Source: Anaeramoeba flamelloides (lineage: Eukaryota > Metamonada > Anaeramoebidae). Taken from it: 64,000 bases of DNA. The DNA lies in contig JANTQA010000023.1 in assembly GCA_027625915.1 (NCBI GenBank), forward strand, positions 11,904,001 to 11,968,000, given 5' to 3'. Below are positions 48,431 to 61,493 of the stretch, piece after piece. Under the pieces are notes generated by a model, which saw only the letters and a program-made list of their open reading frames with translations, was not told the DNA's origin and searched no databases. Made by a program: the position numbers and the translations under genes. Position 1 is the stretch's first letter, and every line of letters starts with the position of its first letter.

Positions 48431-49165
48431 AATAAAAAAACCTGTGTACTCTATAGTTCTCGTAAGTACTTTACATTACCCATAAAAAAATATTTTATAA
48501 TAATAAGAATCAAAAAATCAAATATTTAAAACTCAAAGTTATTAAAGTTGTTCAGACCGTTCAGGAATTATAAAATTCAGAGCATTTACTAATTGTATAA
48601 ATGGATATTATTGTATAATAAATAAAAAGAAAAATAAATATTATACTTATTATATAAAATAAGAAAAAGAAATAATCGAAAATAATATTCCCTTTTTATT
48701 GGTATATCCTTCCTATCTAAAAAGTTCGATTAATTTTCTTAATTATTTTAAAGAATTAAACTTTATTGAAATAATTTAAAATCAAGGCAGTTTAAAACTA
48801 TTTTGATTAATTAATAATCGTGAAATCTCTGAATGGGGGTTTAAGTAAGGTGGCAACTAAAGTGTATTTTACACTTCTTCTTCAAGAATAATAATAATAA
48901 TAATAATAATAATGTTTTATTAGAGCTAAAAATAAAATAAAAAAATGGTATTTTTAGTAATTATTTATTATTATGATATAAAATATTTTTCAGATGATTT
49001 TAAGATTTTATTTTAACCCATAAAAATATTTGTGAATCTTTTTTAAATTAAATTACATTAATAGATATAAAAATAATAATACTAAAAATAATAATGATAA
49101 AAAGGGTAAAATTCAATAAATTTTGAAAAAATGTTTTGTGATTCATGTTGAATTCATTTTTTTTT
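48431..49165. other. 3' flank of the Ras-like gene
   Basis: AT-rich, with an (ATA)n/(AAT)n trinucleotide run at about 48888-48913. Nothing else seen. Confidence 0.5.
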
Positions 49166-52100
49166 TTATATAATTATACAACAACCTGAATCTATTTTAT
49201 CTTTTTTTTTCTTTTTCTTTTTCTTTTTCTTTTTTTTATCTTTTGTTGTTTTAGCTTTTTTTTTAAGATCTTCTTGAATCCCTCCATTTTCTTTTAACAT
49301 TTTAATTAATTTTAATATCTTTTCAAAACAAGGCTTAACTGATTGTCCGGTATTTGCTGATCTATAAGAAAAAAAAAATAAAATAAATGAATAAATTGAT
49401 AATTTAGAAATAATAAGAAAAAAATTAAAAAGTATTTTTAATTATTACTGTTTTTGAAAAATAAATAAACGATTTAAAAAAAATGAATATTGTTTTTTAA
49501 AAAAAAATCCTTAATAAATTATTTTAAATTGAATTCAAAAGTATTTTTATATGTTTTAAGTAATTTTATTTTGGATAAATATTTTTTTGGAACTCTTCTA
49601 ATAATGATGAAAATTTTAAAAACATTTTTTAGAATGAATTTCTTTTACTTTTTTCTGTTTTATTTTTTTAAAAAAAATAATATAGGAATTGATATTTTAA
49701 GACGTAAAATACTCTCTTTTTAATTATTTCTATTAGTAAATTGAGAATATAAAATGAGTGTAAGTACAAATACTCATTGAACCAGTACCTTTCTGTAATA
49801 TTTAAAAATATATTAATCAAAATATTCCAAAAAAGTTTAACAAATTGTGACTTTTTTTCAACTTTAATTTAAGTTAGGATTAATATAATAAAAGAAAAAA
49901 TAAATTAATATGGCAAGGGTACAAAGGATTTTTTTAAACAATAAAATATTGTGTTAATTTTTTCATCTGATTGGAAATTTTGTATAATCTATTTACGAAA
50001 AAGCAAGAAAAATTCATTTTAAAAGCTATTTATTAAACCCAATCTAATACAAGTATTCAAATATCCAAACTTGTTTATATTCATCATTTATGAATTCTTT
50101 TCACAAACAACCACAATTTGTTTATTAGTGTGAAATTACTTTAATAAAAGATATTTCAAAATTTCTGATCGAGATTTTATAAGATATTTTTTAAAAATTG
50201 CTTTTTTTCTTTTTTTCCTGTTAATCACCCTTATTTTTTAAAAAAAAGATGTTTAGTCTCGATAAATTTTCCAATAAGAAGGAAAAACTAATAACTGTAT
50301 TTTACTGTTTAAAAAATATTTTATATCCTTGCAATATTTTCTCTTTTTTTTTTTTATTAAATTTAGTCATGTCTCGTATCTCCAAAAAAATAGTGTATAA
50401 AGTTTGTTTTTTTTTTTTTGGAAATATTTTTATTGAATATAATTGAAATGTGTATAATAGGCACTGATTTAATCCGTATGAATATTTATCTTAATTTTGA
50501 ATTGTCAATTTATAAATAAAAATACTTTGAAAGAGAATATTTTTCTGAAATATTAAAAAAAAAATGCCACCTTTTTTTGGAAATACCTTACATTGAATAT
50601 CTTATTCAAAAAATCAGTTTTATCAAAAAGAAATAAATAAAAACCAAACCTTCAAAAATATTATATAAAATCTTGATTATAGATTTTATAATTACTTTTG
50701 TTAAAGTAATTCCACACTAATAAACAAATTGTGTTTATTTGTGAAAAGAATTCATAAATGATGAATATAAACAAGTTTGGATATTTGAATAGTTTTATTA
50801 GATTGAGTTTGTAAAATAAATTTAAAAATTAATTTGGGAGTGTTTTTTGGAAATATTAAACCCCAATTCAAAATTTTTAACACACCAAAATTCAATTTTT
50901 GAAAAAAAAAATTCTTATTTAATCAATTCGAGAAGAAATACCAAATTAGAACCCTTAATTAATTGAAACGATAACAATCGTTTATAAATTACAATACTCA
51001 AAAAACAAAAAAAAAAATAATTATCAATACTAATAAATCAAGAGTGTTTTAAAGATTTTGGAGAGAGCACAACAAAAAAATTGATTTGCGAAATTTGTTT
51101 AAATTCTATTAGGAATATTGATCGATCAAATGATTAGAGATTATCAACTAATTTTATTTGAGTTCTTCCATTTTGGAACAGCTCAACTTTAACCTAATAT
51201 CAATCGTTGAGAAAATATTTTTGATCGAGCGAAACAAGTTACGTAATTCAAAAAATGAAATAAAAACAAAAAACTTAAAAGATGAAAAAATGATTTTCAT
51301 ATTTTTCAAAAATCCAAATTTATTTCCAATTTTAATGAAATTGTATGATTGTGATTGTTTGGAACGTTTTAACTGAGTGAGAAATTTTGAATTTTTGTTT
51401 ATATCTATATATAAATATATGTGTATATAATCGTTTAAATATTCATATTCTTTCATTCAAATGGTTTTTGAAATAGTATAGTCATTTTAATAAAGTGTTC
51501 CACAAAAATAATTTGAATAAAGTCTTTATAACAATTTGACAAACTTCAATCGAGATTTCCCATTGCCCCTTTTAAAAATAGTTTTTCGTCAGATTTTTTA
51601 AAACGGCTTTAACATTTTTTCAATAAGAGTTCCGATAGTTTTGAGTGTTTAGAATAAAAAATAATATTGGAAAAATTCAAAAAAAAAGGAAAAAAATTCT
51701 TACGTTTCGAAATATGGAATATTATATTTTTTTGAGAAATTTTCGGCTTCTTCAAGTAAAACTCTTCTGTCATTAATTAGATCTTTTTATTTTCGTAATA
51801 AATTAAAATATCAAATATAAATATCAAAAGATAGTAAAATGTTTGTAAAAATAAGAGAAAATTTATATTAATAATTAAATTATTTGTATTAGGATATGCC
51901 GCAACAAAACTAAAATTAGTAAAAACGAATTGACTGTTTAATATTTTTTTCTTAATGAATTTTTCAAGTGTGATATATGTATAGAACAAATTTTTTTTTC
52001 ACTCAAGAAGAAAGATATTTAATATTTGTTGATTTATAGAGGATAATAACAAAAAAAAAAAAAAAAAAACTTTTGATTAAAGAATTTTCAATGATCGTTA

Positions 52101-55100
52101 AAAGAGAATTTTTTAACAACGATGAATTTCAATTTTTTTCCTTTCGTATAACCATTTTTTTTGTGAGTAAATGTTGTGAAAAAAAAAGTGAGAAACGTTA
52201 AAAAAAGTACGAAGTGTGGGTTTTTTGATAGTTTATTCATTTCATTCTGAACACTAATACAAATGATGGAATTCACCAAAAATTTTAAAAGTTAATAAAA
52301 ATTCAAATAGGGGTTAAAACCTTTTTAAAGGGATCTCATTCAAATTATATATATTTTTTCTTTCAATATCATCAAGATCTTTCAAGTAGATTGTCTTAAT
52401 TACAATTTTTTTTATTTTTTGAAATAAAAATTATTTAAATCTAAAATTAAATTCAATATATGAAATTTTTACTCAATTTGGATTAAAATCCAATAAAGAT
52501 AAAACAGTTATATCAAAAGATTTTAAAAAAATTCAATATTTAGGTATTTATTTAGATAAAATTTCACATTTAATATATAATCTGAAAAAACCAAAAGAGA
52601 CGTTGAATAGTTCTAAATAATTATTTAACAACAATTCTCTTAGCAAAAACTTAAAAACAATAATATTTAAATCTTTTATATTGAGACAATTGTCATATTA
52701 TTTAGAAATATTTCATTATAAAATAACAACTTTAAACTATTTAAATTATTGGATTAATACATGAATTACTGAAATATATAAAATCAACTGAAATACTCTA
52801 GTTTTTATTTATCAAACAAAAAATAAATTCGAAAATCTTTTAAAATTTTATATTCTTCCACATAAAATTAAAAAATTGCCTACAGCATCGATAATTGGTA
52901 ATATTAAAAAAATAAAAATAAATAAAAATCCCATTTAAAACTTTGGTTTTAAGAATTTTTGACTTTTTGAAAAAATTCGACATTTTCTAATATTTTTAAC
53001 GTTTTTACAATTTTTTTTTTATCGCTAATAATATATAAATAAAAGGTAATTATACAAAAAGAAATATTTACCACATTTATTACCAACAAGTACACAAGGG
53101 GGAGAAACCCGAAATTTCAAAATTCTTTTGTGAATATTAACAATTTCTAAAAAACTACTGTTTGATGTTAAACTGAAGAGAAGCAAAAACCCTTCGCTCG
53201 TAACAAAATGGTTTTCTTGCAATGTTATAAATTCTCCTTGTCCGGCTGTATCAAAAAGTTGAAAGGATATAGGATCATTTTCAAATACCATCATTTTTGA
53301 ATAACTTTCAGCTTTTGATTTATTTATTTGATCATGCATAAGTATTGATATAGATATATTATTTTATATATTAATATAAATAAAGGATTGCAAAAAAGGA
53401 AGAAATGAAATTTTAATTTAATATAAGAAAACAATGATTGCTATGTTTTGGTTCTTTATTGTAAACGCGTTTGTACAAAGTTTCTTTTGAAGTTTCTATT
53501 ATTGTTATATTATTAAATGATCATTTTGACAATAAAAAAAAAAATATTACCAAATGGTTTAAATTAATATTTTCACATCGTTTTTTTTATAAAAAAAATT
53601 TTTTTTTTCAATTAAAGTGTTTAAAGTACTTCTAAACCTAAAAAATAAAATAGTACACACGAAAAACATTGTTTTTTTTATTTATTCCTATTTTTTTTTT
53701 ATTTTACCATTGTAACTTAATATTTCCATCAATATAAATACTACATTAATACAAAAAGAATTTATTTTGAAAATAATGCAGATGAAAAGTTTCAACTTTT
53801 AAAAAGCAAATTTCACTACAAAAATAATTCCATTCTTTAAGAAAATCAAATGCAAAACTTTCCATTGAACACGAAAAAAAAAAAAAAAAAAAATGAAAAG
53901 AAAAGAAAAAAAAAACAATTGGGGGTTCATGTAGAACTACCAAACGAAATTCGTAATCATTTTGTTTTAGTGTAAAAATTAATTTTCAAGAAAATTCATA
54001 ATAACTATTTATCAATTTGTAAAATTCAACGTAAAACTGGTATTCCATTAATATGCCAAAAAAGCGTAATCACAAGTTAAAAATAATACTTCTTTTTAAA
54101 GAACAAAAAAATTTAAATTTTCTTTTTGTTGAGAAGAAGGGTTACAAAGGAAAAGGATCAAATGATTGCTTGTTAATATTGATACGGGGTACACAAACGT
54201 CTTAGTAACTTGAAAATAAAAAAGAAAAAGCAAAGAAGAAAAAAAATCCAAGGGTTAAACCAAACAAGATCCAAAAAAGAAAAAAAAAATACAATAATTA
54301 AACAACTAACACAAATGAACTTTAATGATCAACTATCAAACTAAACCCCATTCCAAAAATTAGAAAACACTCAAAATCATAAATAGGGTAAAAAAATATC
54401 ATTTGTTTGTATAAAAACTTAATATTAAACCAGGATTAAGTTACCTCGTATTAATTTTTTTATTAGTAATCATATAATCCAAATAAAAGAAAAGAAAATG
54501 AATAAATATATATATATATATATATATAGATACAAAATTTTGAAATGAGCAGAACAAAAAAAAATTGTATAGTAGGGAAAAAAATACCGTACATGAAAAT
54601 AATCCCTGTCAAGATTTTTAATTGTGGATATTAGGAAAATTATTGTTTAATTGCAAATATTTTAAATTAACTCTTTTTATAAAATAATCTAAATTTTCTT
54701 ATGAACCAAGTAATAAACCTACCTAAAGTTCATTTAAGTGGGGGTGTATATATAATACACAAGTTATTTTTTGATAACCCAAGTAGATCAACATATTTTT
54801 GAAAAATAATTAAGTTTTATAGAAGTTTTCTAGAGTTTGGAAAATAATAATTTTTATTCTTGTTTTTTGATTGATTGGATGGCCTTCTGAACAAGTATAA
54901 TTTTATTAATCATCATTCTAATAAGTGGGTGGGTTATAATTTTAAAAAGTCTGATTCTTAAAAAAAAAAGGATTTGATTTTAAATAAAAGAAATTACACA
55001 ACAATTTTCCTAAAATTCACAATTAAAAATCTTGTCAGGGATTATTTTCATGTCTGATATTTTTTTCACAACTATATTACTAAAATTTGTTGAAATTTTA

Positions 55101-58100
55101 CAAACAATTATTGATCAATCAAATGGCTAGATACCATCAACTAATTTTATTTGTAGTTTTTCTCTTTAAATGAACTCAACTTTAACCAAATATCAATTGT
55201 TGAAAAAAAAAATCCAGATTGAATCAAACGGACGAAGTAACGGAAAAAAGGAAATGAAAACAAAAAAAAATAAAGATCAAAAAATGATAAATATATTTGT
55301 TAAAATTAAATTTATTTCCAAATTGAATGAAATTGTATATTATTGTTATTCTTCCAAATTATCTTAAATGTGTCATGAATTTTGGAATTTATTATTGTTT
55401 CTGTTAATAGTTCAAAAAAAGAATCATTTAATCTGGTAACGAGAGAATTTTGAAGTGGCTAAATTTGTAACTTTCTATATTTTTGGAATTTAGTTTAATT
55501 AAATGGACCAAAAGGATATTGGTTGTGATTTTGGGCGTTCTGAATAAACGATAGCATTGTTTGTTTTTTTTTTTTTTTTTTTTTTTTGATTTTTTACCAA
55601 TTGCTTCTTATATACCCTTTTTTAAATTTTATTTTTTTTTTTTTGGCTTTTCAATTTTTTTTTTTACTTTTTCATTATAAAGATAATTTGGTGATGAAAT
55701 TTCCCTTGAGCAATTGTGAAAACTATAATTTTACCCTTAATTTTCCTTTTAAAACTTTAAGTAAAAGACATCTAGAGTGTGATTTACACTTGTTCAATTA
55801 TGATAATAAATTTTTTTATTTTCATTTTATATTTTTTCGAAAATTTATTTAGTTTTGTTAAGGAACTAGTAACTCATTTATTTGTTTTTTTTTTTTTTTT
55901 ACAAAGGTAATAGAGTAATTATTTACACAAGAATACAATTAAACCCAATATTCAACTTCATTTATCAACTTTAGAGAGATGAGTTATCATTTTTAAAAGA
56001 GTTCATTTTTCCCAATTAAATTTTCAGAAAAAAGATCTGGATTCTTTTTGTTTGGATTTTTGGATCAAATTAGAAAAAGAAAAATGTGCCAAAAATTTTT
56101 ATTTTGAAGAAATCCCACTTTTAGTAATTTCTGTGAGTCTATATGAACAAATAAAATTGGAACTTTTAATCTTATTTTGAAAAATACAAAAAAAATAAAT
56201 CAAATATTGAATCTTAAAAGATCTAAAAATATTGATCATTTATTTTATTCACACAAATATTTATTAAATTTCTTGAAATTCAAAAGATTGGGCAATAATC
56301 TTTTTCTCAAATATTTGGAGTATAAACAAGGAACTTTTTGGATTAAAATCATTTTTTTTAGTAATATCTATTATTTTTATTATTATTAGAATTATTTATT
56401 TGAATTAGTTTGATTTGTTTGAAAATCTTTAAAAAATTGAGAAATAATTATAAAGCCTATTTATAGATTTAATCTTTACATTTGTTAATAATTCACTGAA
56501 AAAATTAAGATTTGGTTATTAATTATTGATTAAAAATAATCAAATTAAATAGTATTTCTTGAGATTATAAGTTGAATTTTCCAGAGTTTTAAAAAAGTAT
56601 TTTGGGAGAATTTTTAATTTGAAAGTTTGGTTTTTTTTCTTATGTTTTTTTTTATTCAATAAATTGAAAAAATTGATTTCAACTGTTCTTGGAATCAAAA
56701 AAATATCTTTTTTACAAGTTTAAAATAATTATTGTATTTTTTTTGAGATTAAGTAGATTTTTTAAACTTAGTTATTTTGGAACTTAGTGGTTTTCTTTTT
56801 AAAGTTTGCTTTTGTACGCTTCCTTGAAAATAATAAGATTTCTTTCTTCTTTCAAAGAAAATAATTTATAAATAATTCAGAAATATGTTGAATTTTGAAC
56901 AGTTTGAAAATGAGAAAAAAATGGATCAATCTTTTTAATAACAATAATTCATTTCTGGTATTATCTTTTAAAGGTAAGTTTGCTCTCTTTTAGTAATATG
57001 GTATTTCCTTTGTTTTTCAATGTCAAGATTGGGTAATATTTTTTTGAATTTGCGATTAAATTTATTAGAAGATTTTTTTTATTTAATTTTTTGGTCACTT
57101 AAGGTATTTCTTTTTTGAACAGCAACTCTAATCTGAGGTTTGTTGTTTATCTTCTTTCGAAGCAATACTATATTGGGTTTATTCTGAAAAAATTGAATTT
57201 TACATTTTTAGCTTGGTGCTCATTTGATTGAAATGGGGTTTAGATTACCTAACCTTCATGTTTCTAAAGTTCTATAGATTACAATGAAAGTAATGGTTGG
57301 CATTATAATAAGTGATTTACTTTTATTTTTATTCTCAAAAAAAATAAAAAAATTTGCAAAAAGTTTTTGTTTTGTGGAAATGAAAATTTTAAATCAAAAG
57401 AGAAAAGAGAAATATTTGACAAAATTTTTTCGATAAATTAATTTGGTTGTTATTTTGATGAAACTGGGTTTAGTTGTTGACTTCTTCGTAACAAAATTGT
57501 AGAAAAACGTTATTTATATTTTGGTTTATTCTTTAACTATTAGTTTTTAAATTATAAATGTGAGAATATTTTCACTTCATTTACAATTTCCTTTTTCTAA
57601 TAGAGATCGAAACAAACTGCAAACAACTTCTCTAAATACTTTCCATTTCCTTGTTTCTTTTTCAAATAGAGATTCACAAACTACAGCCTATTTCTTTGAG
57701 AACTTGATTTATAAAAGAAAAATCTGAAAATAAGCGAACACTTTGTACCATTTAGAATTCTCATACCAGTATTTGGAATTTGTCGTTATTGGCTTTTCAA
57801 AATAATAATTTTTCTCACTTTTTGGTATGTAATCAGAAAAAATAAAAGAAAAAATGATGTCGAAACATATTAATCTGCTCATTCATGACATTCAAAAAAA
57901 AATTAAAAGGAAAATAATACTTTAAATGATTGAAATAAAAATCAACTTTTTTGAAAGTAAATGTGTTGGCGAAAAATCAATAAAAAAAATTGCGAAATAA
58001 AGAAAAAAAAGAAATTTGTACAAAAAGTATTTTTTTAATCAAAGAGTTTAATTTGTTTACTTAAGGATAAAAGAAAAAGTTCTCGTAAAGGTGATTCAAA

Positions 58101-59527
58101 ATTCAAAAAAAATTTCCATATATTTTTCTAAAGACAATTCAATTGTTTTCCAAAAAATCTCACTTTTACAAAGCTTTTTACGCTTTGAAGGATTTCTAAA
58201 ATAAATCAATTATGGGGGACATATGATTCAAAACATCATTGAGTTGTTTCATTAAAGGGTTGAGGGTGTTTGAAAAGTTTATAAATTGTCGGAAAGATTT
58301 AAAAAGTCATGAGATGTGAGTTAGGCTAGTAAAGAAAAATGATTGTTGCGAAAATATTTTCACTTCATTTACAATTTCCTTTTTCAAATAGAGATCGAAA
58401 CAACAAACAACTTCTCTAAAGACTTTCTTTTTCCTTGTTTCTTTTTCAAATAGAGATTCACAAACTACAACCTACTACTTTGAGAATTCTATTTATAAAA
58501 GAAAAAATCTGTTGGAAAATTTATTGAAGCTTTTTCCCATTTTGAATTCAAAGGAATGATGATCTGGAAAAAAAAATGATTTTTTTTTAGAAATATATTT
58601 CAGCTCTTTAAAATAAGAATTCCAATAAGGAGTAGTATTTGATCACTTAGCCCAAACTATACACACCACTTGATGTTAGTATTGTTTGTAGTTTGGTGTT
58701 GGGTTGGAAAAAACCATCAGGATTACAGTTAAATTCGAAACCACAAGATTTAATGTTATCTCAAAATCAAATAGTGAAGAGCCAAATTAACGAGACACTT
58801 TTTGTTGTTTAAAATTAACTGTGGGAATGTTTTTGTCCAGATCTTTTAATTTTTTTAGCAAACAAATACAATGCAAAAAACTATTTGGAAAGCTCAAAAT
58901 CAAAATTTTTGGTTTTTTAATTGGAAAATGGCTGTCTTTCCTTTTTGTAACCAATTTAAATAGAAGTGGTTAGTCCCTTTCACTCTCGTTGTAACACAAG
59001 ATTTTTTCGAAATACCCTGTTTCTCTTTTGAACGGTATAAATCTCACCAGATTTGGTGACAAAAAGAGAAATTTCAATAAAAATAATATCCCCCTTCCTT
59101 TTTTTTTTAAAGATCCGACAATAAAAAAATTTGCAATCTTGAAAGACAGTATTTCTCATTTAGAATTGTTAAACATTAACTTTTGAACCTCATTCTGATT
59201 TTTACAAATTCAAAAAAAGGAAGGGACAATACTGAAGCTGAAATTTTCAACAGACCGATCACCATTAATTAATAAAAACCAAGTAAAATAATGAAACTAT
59301 TAACTTACCGACAGTTGGATCGTACTCTGCAACAAACCGCCCTTGTAGGTATTGAATAATCAAACAGGATTTTCCAACTAAATATGAGAAAAGAAAAAAG
59401 GGTATTATGGGTTGTTAATAGAGTATGTTTTTTAGTAAGTATTACAGAGAGTTTTTGGAAATTTTGAATGACAAAAATTACCTGAACCACCACCAAACAG
59501 AACAACGCTGTATTGTATTTGACTCAT
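49166..59527 (-). CDS. Ras-family small GTPase, CaaX-prenylated
   Basis: Five exons: 59527-59482, 59377-59309, 53311-53072, 51782-51704 and 49361-49166; 630 nt, 209 residues, frame kept at all four joins. Motifs in order: P-loop GGSGVGKS (13-20), switch I YDPTVAESY, DTAGQ (with the catalytic Gln), FLLLFSLTSN, NKCD (the Asp codon is made by splicing) and ETSAN. The tail is a long Lys run followed by GCCIII, so the CaaX box is CIII, with an adjacent Cys that could be acylated and a polybasic stretch for membrane binding. The residue matching Ras Gly12 is Ser15. The effector loop has Ala-Glu where Ras has Glu-Asp. Intron 2 alone is 6.0 kb. It is closest in pattern to Ras/Rap; the exact subfamily cannot be settled by eye. 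Confidence 0.93.
50034..50812. mobile_element. TIR element, about 0.78 kb, in a Ras-gene intron
   Basis: Arms of about 115 bp are inverted copies: AAACCCAATCTAATAC, TTCAAATATCCAAACTTG, ATTCATCATTTATGAATTC and TTTGTTTATTAGTGTG on the left reappear as complements at 50692-50812. No transposase frame between. Non-autonomous; lies in intron 4. Confidence 0.75.
51112..51400 (+). repeat. Dispersed intronic repeat, copy 1
   Basis: Matches 55105-55360 on the same strand: ATTGATC.ATCAAATG, ATCAACTAATTTTATTTG, CTCAACTTTAACC.AATATC, and ATGAAATTGTAT. Both copies lie in introns of the Ras-like gene. Class unknown. Confidence 0.6.
52450..52920 (+). mobile_element. Reverse transcriptase relic, probably non-LTR (LINE)
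   Basis: Translation shows FGLKSNKDKTVIS followed by KKIQYLGIYLD, the typical end of the RT palm region (a Gl..N..KT block, then YLG). Further downstream comes a decayed stretch with LKTIIFKSFILRQLSYY. It is broken by several stops and only a small part of the enzyme remains. Family assignment to LINEs rests on the motif spacing only. Opposite in strand to the Ras-like host gene, in intron 3. Confidence 0.55.
54054..54206 (+). other. Small open frame, doubtful
   Basis: ATG to TAG, 50 codons, starting MPKKRNHKLK and containing GYKGKGSNDCLLIL. Less biased than neighbouring frames but with no homology I know, and it lies in intron 2 of the Ras-like gene on the other strand. Probably chance. Confidence 0.15.
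54587..55057. mobile_element. TIR element, about 470 bp
   Basis: Left end ACATGAAAATAATCCCTG then CAAGATTTTTAATTGTG; the right end is the complement (CACAATTAAAAATCTTG then CAGGGATTATTTTCATGT). TIRs of about 57 bp, no coding frame. Intron 2 of the Ras-like gene. Confidence 0.75.
55105..55360 (+). repeat. Dispersed intronic repeat, copy 2
   Basis: Partner of 51112-51400; begins directly after the TIR element at 54587-55057. Confidence 0.6.
56085..56985 (+). repeat. Dispersed repeat family A, copy 3
   Basis: Collinear with 60-900 and 9285-10110, and with extra matching sequence at its left (GCCAAAAATTTTTATTTTGA, CCACTTTTAGTAATTT) shared with 9205-9285. Confidence 0.7.
57563..58512 (+). repeat. 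Family F: two direct copies 0.79 kb apart
   Basis: 57563-57730 and 58350-58512 are closely similar: AATATTTTCACTTCATTTAC, AATAGAGATCGAAACAA, CAAACAACTTCTCTAAA, TTCCTTGTTTCTTTTTCAAA and GATTCACAAACTACA occur in the same order. This is better conserved than most repeats here, so the duplication is younger. Each copy also contains an internal near-repeat (TTTTTC.AATAGAGATC and TTTTTCAAATAGAGATTC). Confidence 0.75.
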
Positions 59528-60129
59528 TTAGCTTTCTCAACTACAATCTAGTTATAAGAAATAAAAAGAAAAAATAAAAACGAACCTTCACAAATATTTT
59601 TTATTTCTGAGTTAAAGCAAGGTATTTTTCTTGGTGGTTCCTTTAACCATTTTTTTATAACAAAAAAATGTCGTTGTTTTGAAATAGATTTTTTTTTTTA
59701 CCTTTGACTTGAAAAATGTTGGCAAATTGTAGTTTACAAAATCGTTTTAATTCTTTTTGTAATTTTGAAACAATTGAATGTTAAAGTTGTTCTTTGTTTG
59801 GTTCAGTGGGCACTTTTTATTTGTCAACAAGAGTAAATATTTTCATTTGTTGAAAAAAATTATTCGAAGAATTTCCAATATAAGATGTTATAGCCTTTCA
59901 ATAACATATGTCAAATACCCTCTTTACAGAACTTTGAGATGTACATTTACTTGATATTATTACATTTTATAATTTTTAGAATAAAAAAAAATCAGTCCTA
60001 AGTCCTTTACTGTTTATTTGATCAACACTCACAAAGTGACTTGATAACAAAAAAAGGAATAATCAAAATGTACTTCTTTAAATTAACAAAATTCAATTAA
60101 CTTTTATAAATTTTGTGGATCGAGTGGCA
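59528..60129. promoter_or_regulatory. Likely promoter region of the Ras-like gene
   Basis: 5' flank of the minus-strand GTPase gene. No specific promoter motif can be supported; listed because the start codon at 59527 is secure. Confidence 0.25.
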
Positions 60130-60900
60130 AAAAATTCTATTTAAAAAAAAAATATCAGACTATTTATTGTAAAATAAATGGAAAAAAAATTTCATTTAAC
60201 TTTTCCAAAAAAAGATTTTAAAATAATGTAAAGTTGAATTTTTTAATCCTCAGTCAGTTGAATATTTTATTTTACCTTTTAGAATTGGGACTTTTGATAA
60301 TTTGTATTAATTCTTGAGACGTGATTATTTTGGAAAGCTGACTGAAAATTTTGATCTTTTTATTTTACAATTAATAGTAGGTCGTCTTATTGGCATATAA
60401 TTCAGTTAACAAAAAAAAGTTTCAAAGTATCTCTAAAAATCAAAATAGTTTAAAAGTAGTGCCAAGATCAATAAATTCAAGTTAGTAAAAAAAAAAACCT
60501 GTTTTGATTGGATATTTCTAAAGGGTTAAAGCTCTTTAATTCAAAACAAATTGCAATCTTTCAGTACAGAATTAATTTAATTCGATTTAATCTATTAGCA
60601 GTTATTTTGTAACCCTCTATATATTGACAAAGTAATGCTTTTATAACATTCCTGCAATGGAAATAATTCATTTTTGAAATGATAAAAAAATGAGAAAAAA
60701 AATCTTCTGTATCTCAAAACAGGCAAAAAATCGACACTTTAAAACTAACACTGTTGAATTCAAAATTATATATTCAAACATTTCAAATTGAAAATTGAGT
60801 TTCACTCTTTGACTCTTTTTTTCTAAAAATGCCCTTATTTTTAATTGTTGATTTTTTGAGATCCATTTAAAATCACATTCTGATTGGTTTTTAATTCGTA
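60130..60900 (+). repeat. Repeat families E (60130-60390) and B (60410-60900)
   Basis: E matches 11480-11780 (TTTTAGAATTGGGA, TTTGGAAAGCTGACTGAAAA). B matches 5690-6010 and 13690-14000 (TTTTGTAACCCTCTATATAT, GACAAAGTAATG, CTAAAAATGCCC). E and B are adjacent here but 1.3 kb apart at the other locus. Confidence 0.65.
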
Positions 60901-61493
60901 TTAGCGAATAACGAAAATTGCTATCTTTTTATTAATTTTAAAATTTATTTTTCACACTGATGACTTGAATCTTAACCTAGCTGATGAATTCAAACAAATC
61001 GAATAAAATTTTTATTTCAATTACCATTTTTGTAATCAATTAACTCAACTAATAAAACAACTCGAGAGGACAAATCTTCTGAAATCAAACCAATTTTACA
61101 AAGTTTCTTCTCCTTGTAATGAATAGAGTACTTTAATCAAAGCTTGTATAAAAAAATTTGTAAAACCGAAAACAAATTAAAAATTTTATGATATTTCTTT
61201 GAATTTATCAGTATTTATCAATTTCATATATTCAGATTATTTAAGTTTAATAGTTCTTTTAAAATTTACATGTTGGTAATATACTTGGAACAATGTTACA
61301 AAAAAAAAAAACTTGTAAAATATTTTTTAAAAAAAATTCTTTGGAGAGATATTATTTTGAAATTTTTCTAATCTTCAAAAAAATTAACCTTATTTTTTTC
61401 GTTTGTATCAATGATACTTACCGTTTACATTTAGTATCAAAAATCCTATTTGAAAATTTTATTTGTGAAAAAATAATGTAATTATTATTAGTT
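60901..61493. other. Intergenic, nothing recognised
   Basis: AT-rich; short open frames at 61293-61481 and 61492-61677 are low-complexity or lie in an element. Confidence 0.5.

Noticed and set aside
53746-53943. Minus-strand frame rich in Phe
   Set aside because: Built on an A-run; low-complexity, within a Ras-gene intron, no homology.
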